Positions 11,565-25,665 of a DNA stretch of 64,000 nt are shown here, piece after piece. The DNA lies in the NCBI GenBank assembly GCA_965153455.1, contig OZ234499.1:12892271-12956270 (forward strand). Reading direction: 5' to 3'. This DNA is from Sphagnum compactum (Eukaryota > Bryophyta > Sphagnopsida > Sphagnales). The position numbers were made by a program, and so were the translations under genes. The notes below the pieces were generated by a model. It saw nothing but the letters and a program-made list of their open reading frames with translations. It did no database searches and had not been told where the DNA came from. Positions within the stretch are counted from its first letter, which is position 1, and each line of letters opens with the position of its first letter.

Positions 11565-13965
11565 GTGAGCATGAATTATTCAGCCCACCCACCTCAATTG
11601 TGTTACATGTTTAGGCCTGTTGAGTTTTGACCTGTTTGCTGATCCAAGGGTGATCATTGGTTTCACACTTTTTGTTTTCCAATTCACAGCTTTCAGACCC
11701 TTTTTCTTTCTTGTGCTTCCTCCCTCATTTGGCTCATCTATGTCACAACCCCCTCATTTTCAATACAGTGTTACCTTTCAATGCAGTTGCTCGTTGTATA
11801 TTTAACTACTCTGCTTAGGGACTCTTCAATCAGTCCACTGCCCTTTAGATTCAGTTTACTTTTGCACTTGGCTATCCAAGAAGTATTTACCTTCTTATTC
11901 ATCTTCATGTGAATATCTGGAACACAAAGTGACCAATTCAGACACCTGGTTGGCTCATGTAATTTTCTGGGATTCAGTGTACTACATGAATCACTGATTT
12001 TTTTGGGAATGTGGAGTTATTGATGAGTCACAATCTGTTATTCCTCACTCTTATGAGAACTCCCTTATTAGTGCCATTTTCACTCATCAGTCCAGTCTTC
12101 CACGATTCATTTCATTCCAACTATATCATTGTTTGTGACTCAAGAAGGCCTTTTCTTATCAGGATTGATGATGGAAGACCCAAATTAGGGGTTGCCAAAG
12201 AAGCCCAAAAATGTCTGGTGTTTTGGCCAGATTTTTCTCCTCCTTTTTGCTCCAAGGAATTTGCTCTTTTTTCAAGAAATGATGAATTGGTCATGGTAAC
12301 TTCAAGCAAACAGCTTGTGCATAGAAGTCCATAGAAGAAAATTGTGCTCCTTGAGGGCCCTGGAGTCCAGGTGAGGTTGAAATGGTGTGGGCCATACTGG
12401 TGGCACAGCTGCAGAGCATCTGCTGGTCTTGTCCATGGGTGACTGGCCCTCTAGATAGTTAACAAAGAAGATGAAGCAATTAAACTTGGGTTCTCAACCT
12501 CCTAGGGATGGAGTCAACCTCTGGGACTTTGTGACTCCATCAGTACACTGATCATCTCAGAACCTTGATGTGCTGTGAAGCATAATAGGTTAGTCCCTAT
12601 GTTGCTGGAAATTGGGAAATATGGTTCCTTGTATACACCATTACTGTACCTCTCCAAAATCATTATGGGATATTGCAGTTTGGTTTTGCTATATCTATGC
12701 ATATTGCACATGCCCTTTGCTACGTGCAAGCAACTAGTGGTCATGATGCACTGCTGCATATGCAAATAGAAGTTATTTTCTCAATTGCTTGACAAACCTG
12801 TCTATTCATGGAGTTGAGGTGGGTTAGGATGCAGAAAAATTGTGTGAATTCAGGCAGGATGCCATCCTGCGTAGTTTACTCAAGTATGACTTTGTCTGAA
12901 GATGCAAAGTAATGTGCAGAATTGACTACCACTACATTGAATGTGCAACAGCATTCATATTGAGTGAGGGACAGCTTGTATTATGGACCCTTATCACTGC
13001 CATTATGACCAAACTGAAATCCATGGTGACTCTTCTGAGAGCCCTTTGTCTAGACTGACTGTAACACCACTATTCTGTTTGGATTTGTCAGTGTCCAATT
13101 GTTCAACACTGGATGATACCATGGATTTCTGATCCAGCTGGTTTCAACAACATTAAAAGATGCATTTCATCATGATAGCAAAATGTGTAAAATTTGCATC
13201 TTTCTCTTTCAGTTCACGCTCCATCTGTCTCGCCCTCAATTCACCCTCCAGAATTCTTTTTACTTCATCATTACCTTTCTCACCCTCTTTATGAGATCCT
13301 TCTGAGATGTTCTTACTGGTCTTGGCTGCTGTTGCTGTGACATAAATGTCTGCATCATCTTCGGTCATATCCATAGTCTCCCTTGATTGGTTTTTCTCAC
13401 TGGACACATTTTTGTTTTGTTGCATGGTCCTCTGAAGCATGTCCGGCAGCCATATCTACATCCACTGGACTATGCTGTGTCATCTGGTCATTATCCAGTT
13501 CAGTACTTAAAACTCTTTGGTCATGAAGTGTGCTTTGTAGCATTGGGGGATCATCGTGGACTTTTATGTCTTCCAAAGCAGATTCAGTCTTTTGGCTCTC
13601 ATCCTCTAACTCCATGTCTAGGAAATCATCAACCTCATCCTCTAAGTCCACCCAAATCTTGTCTTCAAGTGCGATTACCTGTTCTTCATCTTCTTCATCA
13701 TCAAAGGTTTCAAAAGACGCTGTATCAAAGGGACTGTTTACTGGGACAACTGAGGCATGAAGTGGTTCATTTCTGGAATCAGAGATAAGTGCGGAGTCTT
13801 GGGGTGGGCAAACATATTTTTGGTCCCTGTTAAAATTTGTCAATTTGTGAGATTTCAATTATTGGGTGGCATCATTATATGGGTGTTTACATCTTGGTAT
13901 AGTAGTTCCCAGGCACAAATTGTGTTAATATTACCATTGTTTAACCGAAATGGTGGTTGCTGCAG
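11565..13965 (+). other. Intron of the CACTA transposase
   Basis: The donor is GAG|GTGAGC and the acceptor GTTGCTGCAG|CATTTA, both phase 0. Joining them gives LPYWE-HLFIRHTLDVMHIE, matching the uninterrupted motif of the family, which strongly supports the intron. At 2.4 kb it is long and carries minus-strand acidic reading frames at 13153-13858. Confidence 0.85.
13153..13858 (-). other. Acidic antisense reading frames inside the CACTA intron
   Basis: Two overlapping minus-strand frames (13858-13397 and 13440-13153) encode an Asp/Glu-rich sequence (FETFDDEEDEEQVIALEDK) followed by a charged helical one (EVKRILEGELRARQMEREL). The overlap around 13397-13440 suggests either a one-base frameshift or a splice. 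Its acidic composition resembles the 7937-9034 reading frame, also on the minus strand, so the two could be pieces of one captured or interrupted gene. No domain is recognised. Confidence 0.3.
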
Positions 13966-15863
13966 CATTTATTCATCAGGCACACGTTAGATGTGATGCA
14001 CATTGAGAAGAATGTTTGTGAGAGTATGATCAAGTTCATATTTGGATTGAAGGACTCAATCAAGGTTCGACGGGACATGGAAGTGTGTGGAATCCGAGAA
14101 CATCTATGGTTGAAACGGGATCCTCAAAGGCCGGGCAAGATTTTTAAACCTGTTGCCCCCTATGTCCTTAGACCAGAAGAGCTCCAAACTTTCATGAATA
14201 GGTTAGCCTCTTTGAAAGTGCCAACAGATTATTGCGGCTCATTAGGAAAACATATCATGGATAAGAAACTTGGGTTAATGAAGAGCCATGATTGGCATGT
14301 TTTAATGCAACAATTAATGCCTCTAGCTCTAAGGGGCCTAATGGATGCTCAGGTACGTTTAAGTTTGATGCGCCTTAGTCGAGTGTATCGTAACATATGT
14401 GCAAAGGTTTGGGATCCAATTGACCTACCAACCCTAAGGGAAGATGTAGCAATCACTCTTAGCATGCTTGAATGGGAATTCCCGGGAGCATTTTTTGATG
14501 TGATGTCACATTTAACATTGCACATTGTAGAAGAACTAGACATTTGTGGCCCAGTTCATACTCGCTGGATGTACCCAATAGAACGGGCCATGAAGGTTTT
14601 CAAAGGTTATGTTCGTAATAGGTCAAGGCCAGAGGCTTCCATGGCAGAAGGTTACATTTTGGACGAGACAATTGGGTTTGTCACCGAATATCTACAAGAT
14701 TTCCGCCATGTTCGACATAGAATCTGGGATGCAGATGAAGAGGAGGGGGTTTCTGGTGAAGTTGTGGAAGGGGCTGCCACAAAGTTGACTCTGGACCCTG
14801 TAACACGAGATGTGGCACATCAATATGTGATGACAAATGTGGCATGTTTAGCACCGTGGGTTCGGTACACAACCCTTAACCCCTTAAACCCCTGTTGGAA
14901 AATTGTAAAGAGGTCATAGATGCATGGGTAAGTTACTTTCTTGTTGAACAACTAACTAAAATTAATAAACTTAATGTGGGGCTTGGCTATTGGGGGTGTA
15001 ACATGTATGAGCAAGAAACAATTCGGATAAGGCAGTTAAGAGCAGAATTTGAAGCACAATGGCGGATGGGGCATAGAAAAAGAAGCAGGCATGTGGAGTT
15101 TCCACCAGAGCTCCAAGAGGTGCAAAACTTGGCAAGTTGGGTTCGTGAAGCAATTCGAAGCCATATCGCACAAGGGGGCGTGCTTGAAGACCAAGATGCA
15201 CTCCATCTATCAGTTTTGCCATCCCTTTTTGCTTCAAGGTACACAAGAATGAAGGCATATGGAAATCATTACAGAGTTTCTATAAATACCACTGACAACA
15301 CAAGTGCCACATACGATTCTGGAGTTGCATCAGTTTTCCATCAAGAGCAGCAGTCAACAGAGGGTACGAGACTTGGGGCGCTTCAATATGTGGGGATATT
15401 GAAGGACATAATTTTGCTAGACTATGGCCCTATATCCCAACCAGTAATATTGTTCAAATGTGATTGGGTAAGAAATGGATTAGACAGATGGGGGAATCCC
15501 ACATATAAGCGTGATGATGATGGGTTTTTGTTGGTAAATTTTCGACAATTGAAAGCACGAGTTGATGAACCTTATGTATTTCCAGCCCAGGTGCAGCAGG
15601 TTTTTTATGCAGATGACCCTAACATGCCAGGATGGAAGGTTGTCCTCCACAAAGAACCAAGGTCCAAACGCATCCTAGTATCTGATAGTGATGAAGTTAC
15701 CATGGTAGACAACTTAATTGGAGTAGATGTGCCTCTGGAATTTCCAGAGATACCAAGGAACATGGCACTTGTTGGTGCAATTGAATTGACTGGAGCTGAT
15801 GCAATTCTAGCTGTCGAAGAGCTTCAAAGGTCATCTGGTGAGGATGAAGTTGGCCTTGAATGA
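13966..15863 (+). pseudogene. CACTA transposase exon block 2 (end of tnp2, DUF4218, DUF4216), frameshifted
   Basis: The block opens with HLFIRHTLDVMHIEKNVCES, the C-terminal signature of Transposase_21. DUF4218 follows at about 14170-14710, with LMKSHDWHVLMQQLMPLALR and VHTRWMYPIERAMKVFKGYV. The frame shifts near 14880: the upstream frame ends at 14919, while ENCKEVIDAW continues in another frame. A GTAAGT directly after DAW (14927) and a GGCAG near 15038 may bound a small intron. DUF4216 lies at about 15270-15660 (YDSGVASVFHQEQQ, LFKCDWVRNG, VFYADDPN), and the frame ends at 15863. Apart from the frameshift the sequence is well preserved. Confidence 0.85.
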
Positions 15864-17760
15864 ATAGTTGTCTTATGGGGATCTGGCAGCTCTTGCCACA
15901 CGTATTTCAAGAGCTATAGGCACACAGGTAAGTGTCCTTGAGCTGACTTTGTAGGCACTCACTACAGGATCTGCTCCCATGTTTAGAGCTGAAACATATT
16001 TATGAGTCGTTCTGATGGTATGGGCTTCCTGGAGATATTGCAGATCCTTTGGAGATCCTCTTTATGTGCTAACCGCCTTTGGATTCTGAATGTAGACAGG
16101 TTGCATCCAGTGGTAAAAAATTTAATATCTTACTACAGTGTTATTTGCTTAACACAAATCTCTCTTTGGTAAGAGAGAAAATAATTAAGGCCCTGATTAA
16201 GGTATTAATTAGGCTACTAATCACAAATGATTAGCGAATGGGGTTGATTAACATTTGTGTGTGTGTGTCTGTGTTGTGTGTTGTGTGAGAAGGAAAGCGC
16301 ATGGTGTGTGAGCTGAGCTGAGCTGAGCTGAAAGGTCATCTGAGCTTGAGGGTTTTCTTGAAATTGGGGCTTATGGGATATCAGAGACATTGGTTGAAGA
16401 GCCAGTGGAGGATAACAAGATGTGCTTGTGCCACTATGTGACTGCTATGATGTGGTTATGTTGTTGCTAATTGGTATTTTTTTCAATGTCTAGGTACCTG
16501 TTGCAGTTGGGGGAAGTGGTGATGTTCATCATGACTGCCTGAAGTGCTTGATAAGCAATAAGGATAATTCCATTACAGAGGTTCATGAATGACAAGTGCT
16601 GAACGAGCAGGGTTTTGTGCACAATGTAAGAGGGACTTATGTTTGCTTGATATTTGGTGCTGATTGGTGGGTGCTGATCAGATACAGCAAGAGTGCTGTA
16701 GACATAGAAGAAATCTTTCCAAAGATCCAAGACTTGCAATCTATGAAGTAATGAGGTAGGATAACTCTGTGGCACCATTTGTGGTGCCTAGGGTGGTGGG
16801 AAGACAACAGCAGCATGGCTGCGACACATAGGCTAGAGGCAACAACGTTGAGCAGTATTGATGGAATTTCTTTTACAACATTGTCAGGACACTTCAGAGC
16901 TGAAACTCAATAGAAACAGGGCTGTGATGAACTTTATGGATTTAGAGATCTATTCTGGCAGAGGCTGCATTCATATACTTGGTTGCCTTCCAGGCATATA
17001 CACAGTTGGAAGAGGACTAATGTTATACTGAATGAGCATTTGGATCATTCCGTTTGCAAATGCAAGTAGCTCACAGAATACCATCAATTGAGCAAGCATG
17101 ATTTTAGGAGGGCTGGAGCATGTATAGACCTCTTACCGTGAGGATTTAAGCATTGATGAACAAAGGTTCATTTCAGAATAGAGAGATCTTGTTTATTGAA
17201 ATCATCTGATAATTGTTTGATCAGTTCTAATTTCAACACGTGCATTATATATGATATTATCCTCGAGTGCTCAACTGAATTGAGATCTGCCTTAGTGTAA
17301 TGAGTTGGGTCAGAGTTCCCAGTTGCTACAGTGAAATTTGACACTGTTTAGCTGATGATGTTTGCCTCACTCAGAACATCTTGATTGTTCGAAATTTTAT
17401 GTTTTCATAATGACAACACATAATCTCTTCAGTTGGAAATGAGGAGCTTGTGGATTAGTAGTCGTGAGCAGCAGATATTGCTCGCTTTGTTGTCCCTCAC
17501 ATTCGGCCCCTATGACAGACATTACCAGAAAAAAACAGGTGTACTTGTAAGGTATTATACCCAGACTAAAGAGAGCTTGGTCTTGATCTTCCTTGTTTAC
17601 AGGGGAGTTCAAATTACACTCTTCCTCTCTATTTCCCGTCTGTGGCTCCACCGAACTTTGTTGTTACTCTTGTGTTGTGCCCACAAAATTCTGATAGAGA
17701 AGAATTTTTTCTTACTGAATAATATCAGGCAGATTTGCAAAAGTGGAGGTCATCATCATA
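15864..17760. other. Spacer inside the CACTA region, with a small AGCTG repeat
   Basis: No gene recognised. Features are a GT-rich tract at about 16256-16290 and (AGCTG)4 at 16311-16330. Confidence 0.45.
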
Positions 17761-18521
17761 ATGGGGGAAGCCACATACACTCCCAAAAGCATCTTGATAA
17801 CTGGTGCAGCAGGATTCATTGCATCTCATGTTGCCAACAGACTGATGCACAACTACCCACATTACGAGATCGTGGTGCTAGACAAGTTGGATTATTGCTC
17901 CAACTTGAAGAATTTGTTGCCCTCCAAGTCCTCCAAGAATTTCAAGTTTGTGAAAGGTGACATTGGGAGTGCAAATCTTGTGAACTACCTTTTCATTACT
18001 GAGGATATTGACACCATTATGCACTTTGCCGTCCAAACTCATGTCGACAACTCATTTGGCAACAGTATTGAGTTCACAAAGAACAACATCTATGGGACCC
18101 ATGTGTTGCTGGAGGCATGCAAAGTGACAGGCACTGTCCACCGCTTCATTCATGTGAGCACATATGAGGTCTATGGAGAGACTAAGGCTGATGCAATTGT
18201 TGGAAACCATGAAGCATCGCAGCTGCTTCCCACAAATCCCTACTCAGCCACCAAGGCTGGTGCAGAAATGCCGGTGATGGCATATGGCCGCTCATATGGG
18301 TTGCCTGTCATCACCAGACGAGGCAATAATGTGTATGGACCAAACCAATTCCCAGAGAAGCTCATTCCCACATTCATTCTTTTGGCCAGGGGAAGCCCCT
18401 CCCCATCCATGGAGATGGATGTAATGTGCGAAGCTACCTATACTGTGAAGATGTGGCTGAAGTGTTTGAGGTTGTGCTGCACAAGGGAAGTGTTGGTCAT
18501 GTTTACAATTTTGGGGAATAG
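17761..18521 (+). pseudogene. RHM: UDP-rhamnose synthase (RHM) N-terminal dehydratase fragment, frameshifted
   Basis: The ATG at 17761 opens a close match to the NAD-dependent UDP-glucose 4,6-dehydratase domain of plant trifunctional RHM proteins, which make UDP-L-rhamnose for cell-wall pectin and flavonoid glycosides. The Rossmann motif ITGAAGFIASH, LDKLDYCSNLKN, YGTHVLLEACK, the YSATK catalytic pair and GNNVYGPNQFPEKLIP are all present. The copy is dead. The Asp of the TDEVYG catalytic motif is Tyr (STYEVYG), and a frameshift near 18390 moves the match (IHGDG, YLYCEDVAEVFEVVLHKG) into another frame. That frame stops at 18519-18521. The rest of the dehydratase and the whole C-terminal epimerase/reductase half are missing. 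It lies 240 bp upstream of a UBC pseudogene in the same orientation, inside the CACTA region, which suggests capture. Confidence 0.9.
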
Positions 18522-18759
18522 AGGGAAGGAAGTGTGACTATGGACGGTGTGAAACCGCCGAGAACTCCCCGAAAGGCAGGGTTTATTTCTCCAAGAGCTT
18601 CTTCTTCTTCGTAGCTGTCTCTTCCTCCCAGTTGTCGTAGTTGTGGCTCTCCTGCTCCTGCTGCTACTGTTGTTGTATGGACGCATTGAGATTTGCAGCT
18701 TCGTTTTTGCTGCTGCACCTGAGACTTGAAGGACTTGAAGTTGTTACTACTGTTTCCAT

Positions 18760-21006
<2,247 letters not shown>

Positions 21007-21659
21007 ACATTCTGTAGTTGGCTGTAATAACATTTATGAGCAAGAAATTATGTATTGAGTGAAGTTAGGGTTCAGATAGAGCTTCTTATTCTGAGATATT
21101 CTTTGGGTAACCCTTTCCAGGGTTTGCATATTGTCTGGTTATGGTTGTTAAGGGGGACAATAGCATGTGTTTTCATGTCTGGTTTCTGATGTGTCCTTTA
21201 GTCACATGTCTACCCATCAGGACTATTAGGGCTGACTTTGGAACCAACTCATGCATTACATGGACTATGTGCCATGAGACCCTCACTTGTACTGGATAAT
21301 TGTTGGAATAAAATAGATTATTTCCACATGTCAAACCCACATATTGTAATCTTGAGGGGATTAATTGGACCTTCTTGTTGAATACACATATACATTGTTT
21401 TGCTTCATCAAGTGATAAACTATTGTAAGTAAAATTGATATCTTCAATTGTAAATTGTCTTCTAAATGTTTGTGGAGCAAGCTACTAAAAGTTAGGGATA
21501 GATACATTATTTTAGGTATGGCAAAATAGATTAGGTTATTTTTCACCTATATCCTAAACCTTATCAATGGGATTGTCATTTGTAGGCAACCCTAATCCTA
21601 GACATGCCTAAAAAAAATGTGTACCTAGCTTACCAAAAGACCATAGTTGGCATATTTTG

Positions 21660-21894
21660 GTTGCACATGCAACTATGAGTATATACATATCAATGATATG
21701 CGATGATATATCAAATATATACGGTGATATATCACAGAACTCATCCAAAGGTTGGGATGAAGGCGATTATAGTTGCACCATAGTTGCATACACACCCAAA
21801 AAGGGCGCATAGTTGCAAAAACAGTTGCATGCGACAGGCAGTTGCATCCCAGTTGCATGTGGTGTGGTTGTATATGATAGAATTTCTAGTAGTG
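21660..21894 (+). mobile_element. Probable CACTA right terminus with subterminal AGTTGCA repeats
   Basis: TTTCTAGTAGTG at 21883-21894 is the reverse complement of CACTACTAGAAA, a common start of plant CACTA terminal inverted repeats. In the 230 bp inside it, AGTTGCA occurs six times in direct orientation (21771, 21782, 21811, 21823, 21840, 21851), and once inverted (TGCAACT at 21668). Dense short subterminal repeats, bound by the TNPA-type protein in En/Spm, are a hallmark of CACTA ends. The three bases after the terminus are TGC, the expected size for a CACTA target duplication, but I could not find the partner end. Confidence 0.65.
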
Positions 21895-23773
21895 TGCGCA
21901 GTTGCGGTTTTTGTTTGTGACCATCTTGGCCTTTGGCGTTCCAAGCGAGCCGTGCATGCTCTGGGACAAGTACAAGGAACACATTTGCGATGACTGCAAG
22001 GTAGCATTGCAACGTCGCGGTATAGTGGAACCGTCCATTGAGCAAATTGAGAGTTGGGCACTGCATTCCTTACGGGATGCGCTTGCCAAATTTAGCAAAA
22101 CTCTCGAGGATTTTGGCCTTCCTACCCCATCTTTTGCCTTTGATCGGTTAGAGACCAATCGCCTGCTTGAGGTGGAACACGACTACAATGTCGAGGTCTT
22201 GCAAGCCGAGGTGGTTATGGCCATTGAGAGCCTCAATGATGGGCAACGTGCAGCCTACAATGGCGTAATCGATGCATATGCTGCCCATCAGGCTAAAGTC
22301 ATCTTTATCGATGGCCCTAGTGGAACGGGTAAGACCTACATCGAAAACTTGATTTTGAATGTTGTGCGTTCGCATGGTGATATTGCACTTGCTGTCGCCT
22401 CTTCAGGCATTGCTGCGCTTCTGCTTTCAGGAGGGCGAACGGCCCATTCATACCTGAAGATCCCGATCGCGCTCGACCGTACGTCCTTCTGCTATATCCG
22501 TGAGCAGGATGATTTAGCGGTGCTAATCCGTCAAACAAAGCTCATCCTTTGGGATGAAGCTCCTATGACTAATAAGCTCGCTTTTGAAGCGGTGGATCAA
22601 ACTCTGCGTGACCTTATAGACAGGAACGAACCCTTTGGTGGCATTGTTTTCGTCATGTCAAGGGACTTTCGCCAAGTCCTTCCAGTCATCCCCCGGGGAT
22701 CCCATGCAGACATTGTCTCTGCATCAATAAAAAACTCCTACCTATGGGAATCTGTTGAGGTATTCCGTCTTTCGAAAAATATGCGGGCCAATGATGCTGT
22801 TGTTGTTCACCCTGATCTTGGGAATCGCACTTTTGCAGACTGGCTTCTTTGTCTTGGCAACAACGAACTAGAAACCGTCGATGAGGACTACATCAAGTGT
22901 CCAGACATGATGGTACTCCCTCCTGCGGACACACAAGCCATGGTTGTGGCCATCTACCCTCGACTACACGAGGGCAAGGCACAAACGAATATTTGCATGA
23001 GCGTGCGATTTTGGCTCCTCGCAACAAGGAGGTTTTGTTAATAAACGTGATGGTTTTAAGCTACCTTCCAGGCGCACAAGTCAACTTCCTCAGTGCGGAT
23101 TCTGCAGAGGATACGGAAGTGGCGAACACATACCCTTCCGAGTTTCTCAACACTTTGGAAGTTAGTGGCATGCCTTCACACAAGCTGCTGCTCAAGATTG
23201 GCACACTAGTGATTCTGCTGCGCAATCTTGACCCATTGGCTGGGCTGTGTAATGGGACACGCCTGATTGTTCGACGCTTCACAATGCGAGTCATTGAGGT
23301 TGAGATCATCACAGGAAAAGGGGCCGGTAATGTGGCCTTTATCCCGCGCATTAAGTTCATTTCCGATAACAACGATTTGCCATTTACATTTGCAAGGAAG
23401 CAATTTCCTTTGTGGCTAGCTTATGCCATGACTATTAACAAGTCTCAAGGGCAGACCCTCTCTCATGTTGGCCTTCATCTCCCAGATGACGTTTTTTCGC
23501 ATGGCCAACTTTACGTTGCCTTTTCACGCGCCAAGGCATCAGCGAACATCAAAGTTCAGCTGCCAGACACTGTGCATGGCCAGAGTGGCCTTATGCGCAA
23601 TGTTGTGTATGAAGAAGCCCTCCTTTGAGGCTGCATGCATCTCCTAAATGGCTCCGCGAGAAGCTACGTTCACGACGTGCAGTTGTTTAAAACAGAATGT
23701 TTCTTTGAAATAAATATGATTTAATGAAACTGGGGGACTTCACAGTGTCCCGAAGGTCACGGGTACCCTCTAG
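21895..23773 (+). mobile_element. Helitron, 3' half (helicase plus 3' terminus)
   Basis: This is a rolling-circle transposon fragment. It contains the PIF1-like helicase portion of the Rep-helicase and a typical 3' end: a short hairpin (CCCG at 23749-23752 pairing with CGGG at 23760-23763), then GGGTACCCT and CTAG at 23770-23773, followed by T. The HUH endonuclease (Rep) part and the 5' TC end are absent. The coding match begins within about 10 bp of the CACTA terminus, so the missing half was probably separated by the CACTA insertion. Confidence 0.85.
21902..23628 (+). pseudogene. Helitron PIF1-like helicase, 5'-truncated and frameshifted
   Basis: The first frame runs 21902-23041. It carries Walker A (GPSGTGKTY), Walker B (LILWDEAPM), the GRTAHS block and DFRQVLPVIPRG. 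The second frame carries the C-terminal helicase: LPGAQVNFLSADSAE, CNGTRLIVR, INKSQGQTL and LYVAFSRA, ending at 23628. The switch lies near 22985, where AQTN in one frame is continued by EYLHERAILAPRN in the other, so a small indel has broken the gene. The usual GGDFRQ block reads SRDFRQ. There is no initiator ATG at the left edge, and the frame begins mid-domain (LRFLFVTILAFGVPSEP). These enzymes unwind DNA during rolling-circle transposition. This copy should be inactive. Confidence 0.9.
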
Positions 23774-24056
23774 TAAATTACATAATATTGTATAAGTGCC
23801 GGGTCCATGAACTAATGATACCTAGTCCTTTGGCTACCCCTTCACTTTTACCCTTTGGGAACTCACCTACAATTCCTCGTAGTTTGTTAAGTGTAAGGTA
23901 AGGCCCCATGGTGTGGACAATTCCCAAATAAGGGGCCTAAGATAAAGTAGTAATTGAGTCCATTGAGGAATGCCCTTCACATTAGGGACTTAGCCTAATG
24001 TAAAGCAAAGGGTGAATGTTATCACAAGCCTAAATATATATAGATAATAAGGGGGT

Positions 24057-24178
24057 AGGAGCAAGAGGCACCTTATGCTTACAAGAGGCCTCTTACACCT
24101 ACCTCTACTAGGCCCTCACCTTGAAGTAGGTGAAAATAGGTGTAAATGGTATCTTGTAGGTGTAAGGTGCCTCCTATT
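24057..24178. repeat. Imperfect inverted repeat (foldback/MITE-like)
   Basis: AGGCACCTTATGCTTACAAGA on the left is mirrored by TCTTGTAGGTGTAAGGTGCCT on the right, whose reverse complement matches 17 of 21 positions. Further partly complementary CCTCTTACACCTACC-like sequence lies between. No terminal target duplication was identified. Confidence 0.6.
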
Positions 24179-25479
24179 TTCAAAGGTGCATTATGTGTAG
24201 GGTAAAACATGGAGGCCATGGGCTTTATCAGCCTTGCTCTTTACCTAGTGTAATAATCGACATTTTTTATTTTAATTTCTTGTGAGACTCGAAAGGTATC
24301 ATAAGAAAAGAAAATAAAAAATCAAAGTATTTCAAAGAATGGAATGCGAGCTAATCCTTGTCATTGTAGGCATTTTGTTTTTCAAAATCCACCCAAATCA
24401 TGGAGGAAATAAAAACGGTACGTAACATGCCCTCCAATTAGAGCATCCCCTCCAATGCTTAGTATGTGACCCTGCAAAAATATTTCTGGCATCCAAGTTT
24501 AGTTATTTACTTTTTTTGCAACCCCACCCATAAAACTGAAACTAGGACTGTAAATAGGTGGGAACTACTGAATATTAAACCACCTGGACCAATCATTATG
24601 TTTTTCCAATCAGAAACAGGGATCAGCAGTCAAATCATATTTATTACACTCTTCTCTAGCATGTGCACAACTTTGCTGCGCCAGCAAACGGAGCACAGAT
24701 GCAGGATCAAAACTATTTTCCTGAGTTAAACCGGCATATTTTGACTTTTCTTCATGTGATTTTAACGTGCAGAGTCACATACTAAGCACCGGTGGGATGC
24801 TCTTACAGAGAATTGGAGCAGGTCTTTATTGTTGTGTGTGTATGACATATGCCCACCAAATAAACTAGAAAATCTCTCTCATTTTTAAGGTGTCTCGGAT
24901 GTTTTAGGAAGAAGATTATATCTTGTAATATACACATCTTACAACTTTTTATGATGACCTAAAAAGTCCTGGAAGAGAACCTGAGCATAAACATTCCCCC
25001 ATAGTTGTTCTTCTTGTGTTGGTTTCTTTGTGTGATTTATGAAGTAGATAGATTGTGATGAGGCAGATAAAAGCATTCATGACAATGGGTGAGATTCAAA
25101 CACAAGTTCAAAAGTTTTGAGGAAAAAAAATATCATTTGTCTTACTTCAAAAGTGAGAGTTCAACTTGAGACTCTTTAAATACATGATTAAAATTGTTGT
25201 TTTCACAAAAGGCATTGGATAGCATCACCCACCAAAAAAGCATACTTGATTGATTGAGGGATGGGTGTGATTGTTATTTAAGTAGGATCTTATGTGCAAA
25301 GTAGTTGTTTAAGTAGGACCTTATGCAAAGTTTTGTGTTAATTAGAAGCTCCAATTTCTCTTGAACAAGTAAATTGCCATGAATCCTCAAAGAATCAGAT
25401 TTTCATTCATGGTACCTAGTTTAAGAATTTTGCAGCTGCAACAGCATCTAGCTTGCAATCTTTCTGACACCTTATTGTT

Positions 25480-25665
25480 TGAAGATTATATGAAGATTGA
25501 TCTCCTTGTATGATTCTGGTATGATGCTTGTATGAAGATTGTATGAAGATTGATCTTCTTGTATGTATGATTCTTGTTTGAAGATTGTAGGAAGATTGTA
25601 TAAGGATTGATCTTCTTGTATGTATGATTTTTGTATGAAGGTTGAACGAAAATTGATCTTCTGGA
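25480..25665. repeat. Degenerate tandem repeat (GAAGATTGATCTTCTTGTAT type)
   Basis: About three copies of a unit of roughly 50-65 bp are built from GAAGATTG, ATCTTCTTGTATG and TATGATTCTTGT. GAAGATTGATCTTC is itself a near-palindrome. The minus strand reads as a repetitive peptide (SYIQEDQS), which I take to be non-coding. Confidence 0.75.

Larger units (their letters stand above)
9756..15863 (+). mobile_element. CACTA (En/Spm) transposase region, degenerate
   Basis: Four conserved modules of plant CACTA autonomous elements occur in the expected order on one strand: a zinc-binding transposase-associated domain, the tnp2/Transposase_21 catalytic domain, DUF4218 and DUF4216. The reading frame is carried by two main exon blocks, 9756-11564 and 13966-15863, separated by a 2,401-bp intron. 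An in-frame TAG at 10626-10628 and a frameshift near 14880 show that the copy is not intact. The strong module conservation suggests recent activity or recent loss. The probable right terminus of the element is near 21894. The left terminus is not identified and may lie outside the window. Confidence 0.9.

Noticed and set aside
17433-17960. Plus-strand ORF of 175 residues overlapping the RHM start
   Set aside because: Its second half is an out-of-frame reading of the RHM fragment, and the first half has no domain.
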